DNA from: Entonaema liquescens
Taxonomy: Eukaryota; Ascomycota; Sordariomycetes; Xylariales; Xylariaceae
NCBI GenBank assembly: GCA_902805475.1
Contig: CADCSX010000001.1
Coordinates: 3,906,001 to 3,970,000, forward strand
DNA: 64,000 nt
Direction: 5' to 3'
Each line of letters starts with the position of its first letter. The first letter of the stretch is position 1. The translations under genes were made by a program, and so were the position numbers. Positions 63,201 through 64,000 of the stretch are shown here, one piece after another. The notes beneath the pieces are model-generated. The model searched no databases. It was not told where the DNA came from and saw only the letters and a list, made by a program, of their open reading frames with translations.

Positions 63201-64000
63201 ATCGAAACTCTGACAGCCCTGGCAGCCCTCCCATAGCTACCCCTGTCTATCCCAGACGTTAGAGAGGTCTACAGAAGTGGTCAAGATATCATCGATCTGG
63301 GCTGATCCGACTGGCTCATGCATCTGCTCGCCGGCTGCTGGGAGCTCAAACATGCAGATACGGGGTCCCCGAATACACCTATGAAGAGCCTGTGTGCAGG
63401 ACTACGCTGTGATGTGGTTTATGACGTGGTTTGAAGGGAGAGAAATATCTTCGCAATCCGTAGGGTCACTTTAGTTGGACCTTGGACCATCACCACAAGC
63501 ACCGAAATGGTCAATTACGGAACATCGCCAAACTACATGGATAGATAGATAGCCCTGGATGTAACTAGATGATTGGTATAAGTCTCGCCGTGATCCGCTT
63601 TGAACTTATCTCTACGTAGCCAAATGTATGCTGCATGTACCTCAGGCAGCGGGCGGGTTTTAACATACTAATTTAGGTGTAGAGTCAACTACTCAGTGTA
63701 TTAGCTAAGAGAGGGTGTCTAGAGTTAGCTCATTGTCAGTGCTATTCAGCCAGACCATGTGCAACAGACTAGGATCTCAAAGCACCGCGCGATCGCCGAG
63801 TGTATGTGCATAGGCAGCGGATGGGTATTAGCATAGTATTTCGGATGTTGAGTCGCCTACTTGGTCTATGGACTAGTGATTGGTGTCTAATGATAGCTCT
63901 TGGCTACCGCTATCGAACGACAGTATGTACGACTGGGTAGGACCTCGAAGCAGTGGGAAATGTCTGAGTGTATATACCTAGGGAGCGGACAGGTTTTAGT
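60220..64000. repeat. Diverged tandem satellite, unit about 167 bp, runs off window end
   Basis: A core like GGCAGCGG-CGGGTTTTAATATG followed 15-20 bases later by ATGTCGAGTCGACC recurs at 60227, 60391, 61025, 61192, 61358, 61519, 62312, 62479, 62645, 62814, 62980, 63147, 63645, 63813 and 63981. Spacings are 161-169 bp or whole multiples of about 160-167 (gaps hold more diverged units). All copies are in the same orientation. The unit length is close to that of one nucleosome. Small open frames inside are not supported as genes. Confidence 0.88.

Noticed and set aside
57830..64000. Numerous 60-110 codon open frames
   Set aside because: They lie in tandem repeats, occur on both strands and show no conservation pattern between repeat units.
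60220..64000. CRISPR array
   Set aside because: Unit length near 167 bp, strong divergence between units and a eukaryotic host exclude it.

Overview
The window is filamentous ascomycete nuclear DNA (Pezizomycotina, most likely Sordariomycetes). The evidence is the genes themselves: a DIM-5/KMT1-type histone H3K9 methyltransferase, DUF3632 and DUF4360 proteins, a rhodopsin-like fungal membrane protein, a FRE-type ferric reductase and a CE16-type esterase. Introns are about 50-115 nt, with GTAAGT-like donors and CTAAC/CTAAT-like branch sites. Short TAGGTA/ACCTAGGT palindromes are scattered between genes. The exact genus cannot be read from the sequence.

Region 1 (about 1-32.5 kb) is ordinary chromosome with spaced, intron-containing single genes. 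In order: ferric reductase (-), four-helix membrane protein (-), secreted DUF4360 protein (-), UBTD-type ubiquitin-domain protein (-), DIM-5-like methyltransferase (-), MYND zinc-finger protein (+), SAM methyltransferase (-), four-helix membrane protein (+), RRP1/Nop52 rRNA-processing factor (+), sphingoid-base kinase (-), thioesterase-like protein (-), GNAT acetyltransferase (+), rhodopsin-like membrane protein (-), three tandem DUF3632 paralogs (+,+,+), secreted GDSL/CE16 esterase (+) and an acyl-protein-thioesterase-like hydrolase (+). It does not look like a secondary-metabolite cluster.

Region 2 (about 33.4-36.2 kb) is a graveyard. It holds a C-to-T/G-to-A-decayed (RIP-like) copy of the 55.2-kb gene, a fragment of the Q/RGG-rich gene of 53-54 kb, and a frameshifted, stop-containing relative of the helicase gene of 42.7-44.9 kb. 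Two ~165-bp direct repeats lie among them.

Region 3 (36.4-57.0 kb) is the most unusual part. It is an island of eight long, mostly intronless genes: two long coiled-coil proteins, a globular protein with a coiled-coil tail, a divergent DEAH-like helicase, an RS-tailed protein, a K/E-rich protein, a Q-rich/RGG protein and an acidic-headed protein. Apart from the helicase I recognise no known family. Several of their upstream regions share degenerate TCTTCTAGG-type minisatellites. Three of these families recur side by side as decayed copies in region 2, which suggests the island behaves as a linked unit that has existed in more than one copy. A virus-derived or mobile origin is possible but not shown; I see no polymerase, capsid, integrase or transposase of a known family.

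Region 4 (57.0-64.0 kb) has no credible gene. It consists of two diverged tandem arrays, one with a unit of ~303 bp (about 57.8-59.9 kb) and one of ~167 bp (about 60.2 kb to the window end), so the island abuts satellite-like DNA.

Caution: five reading-frame breaks in four otherwise healthy genes are each repaired by one extra G or C in a four-base G or C run. That pattern suggests homopolymer under-calling in the assembly, so these genes should not be called pseudogenes without checking reads.
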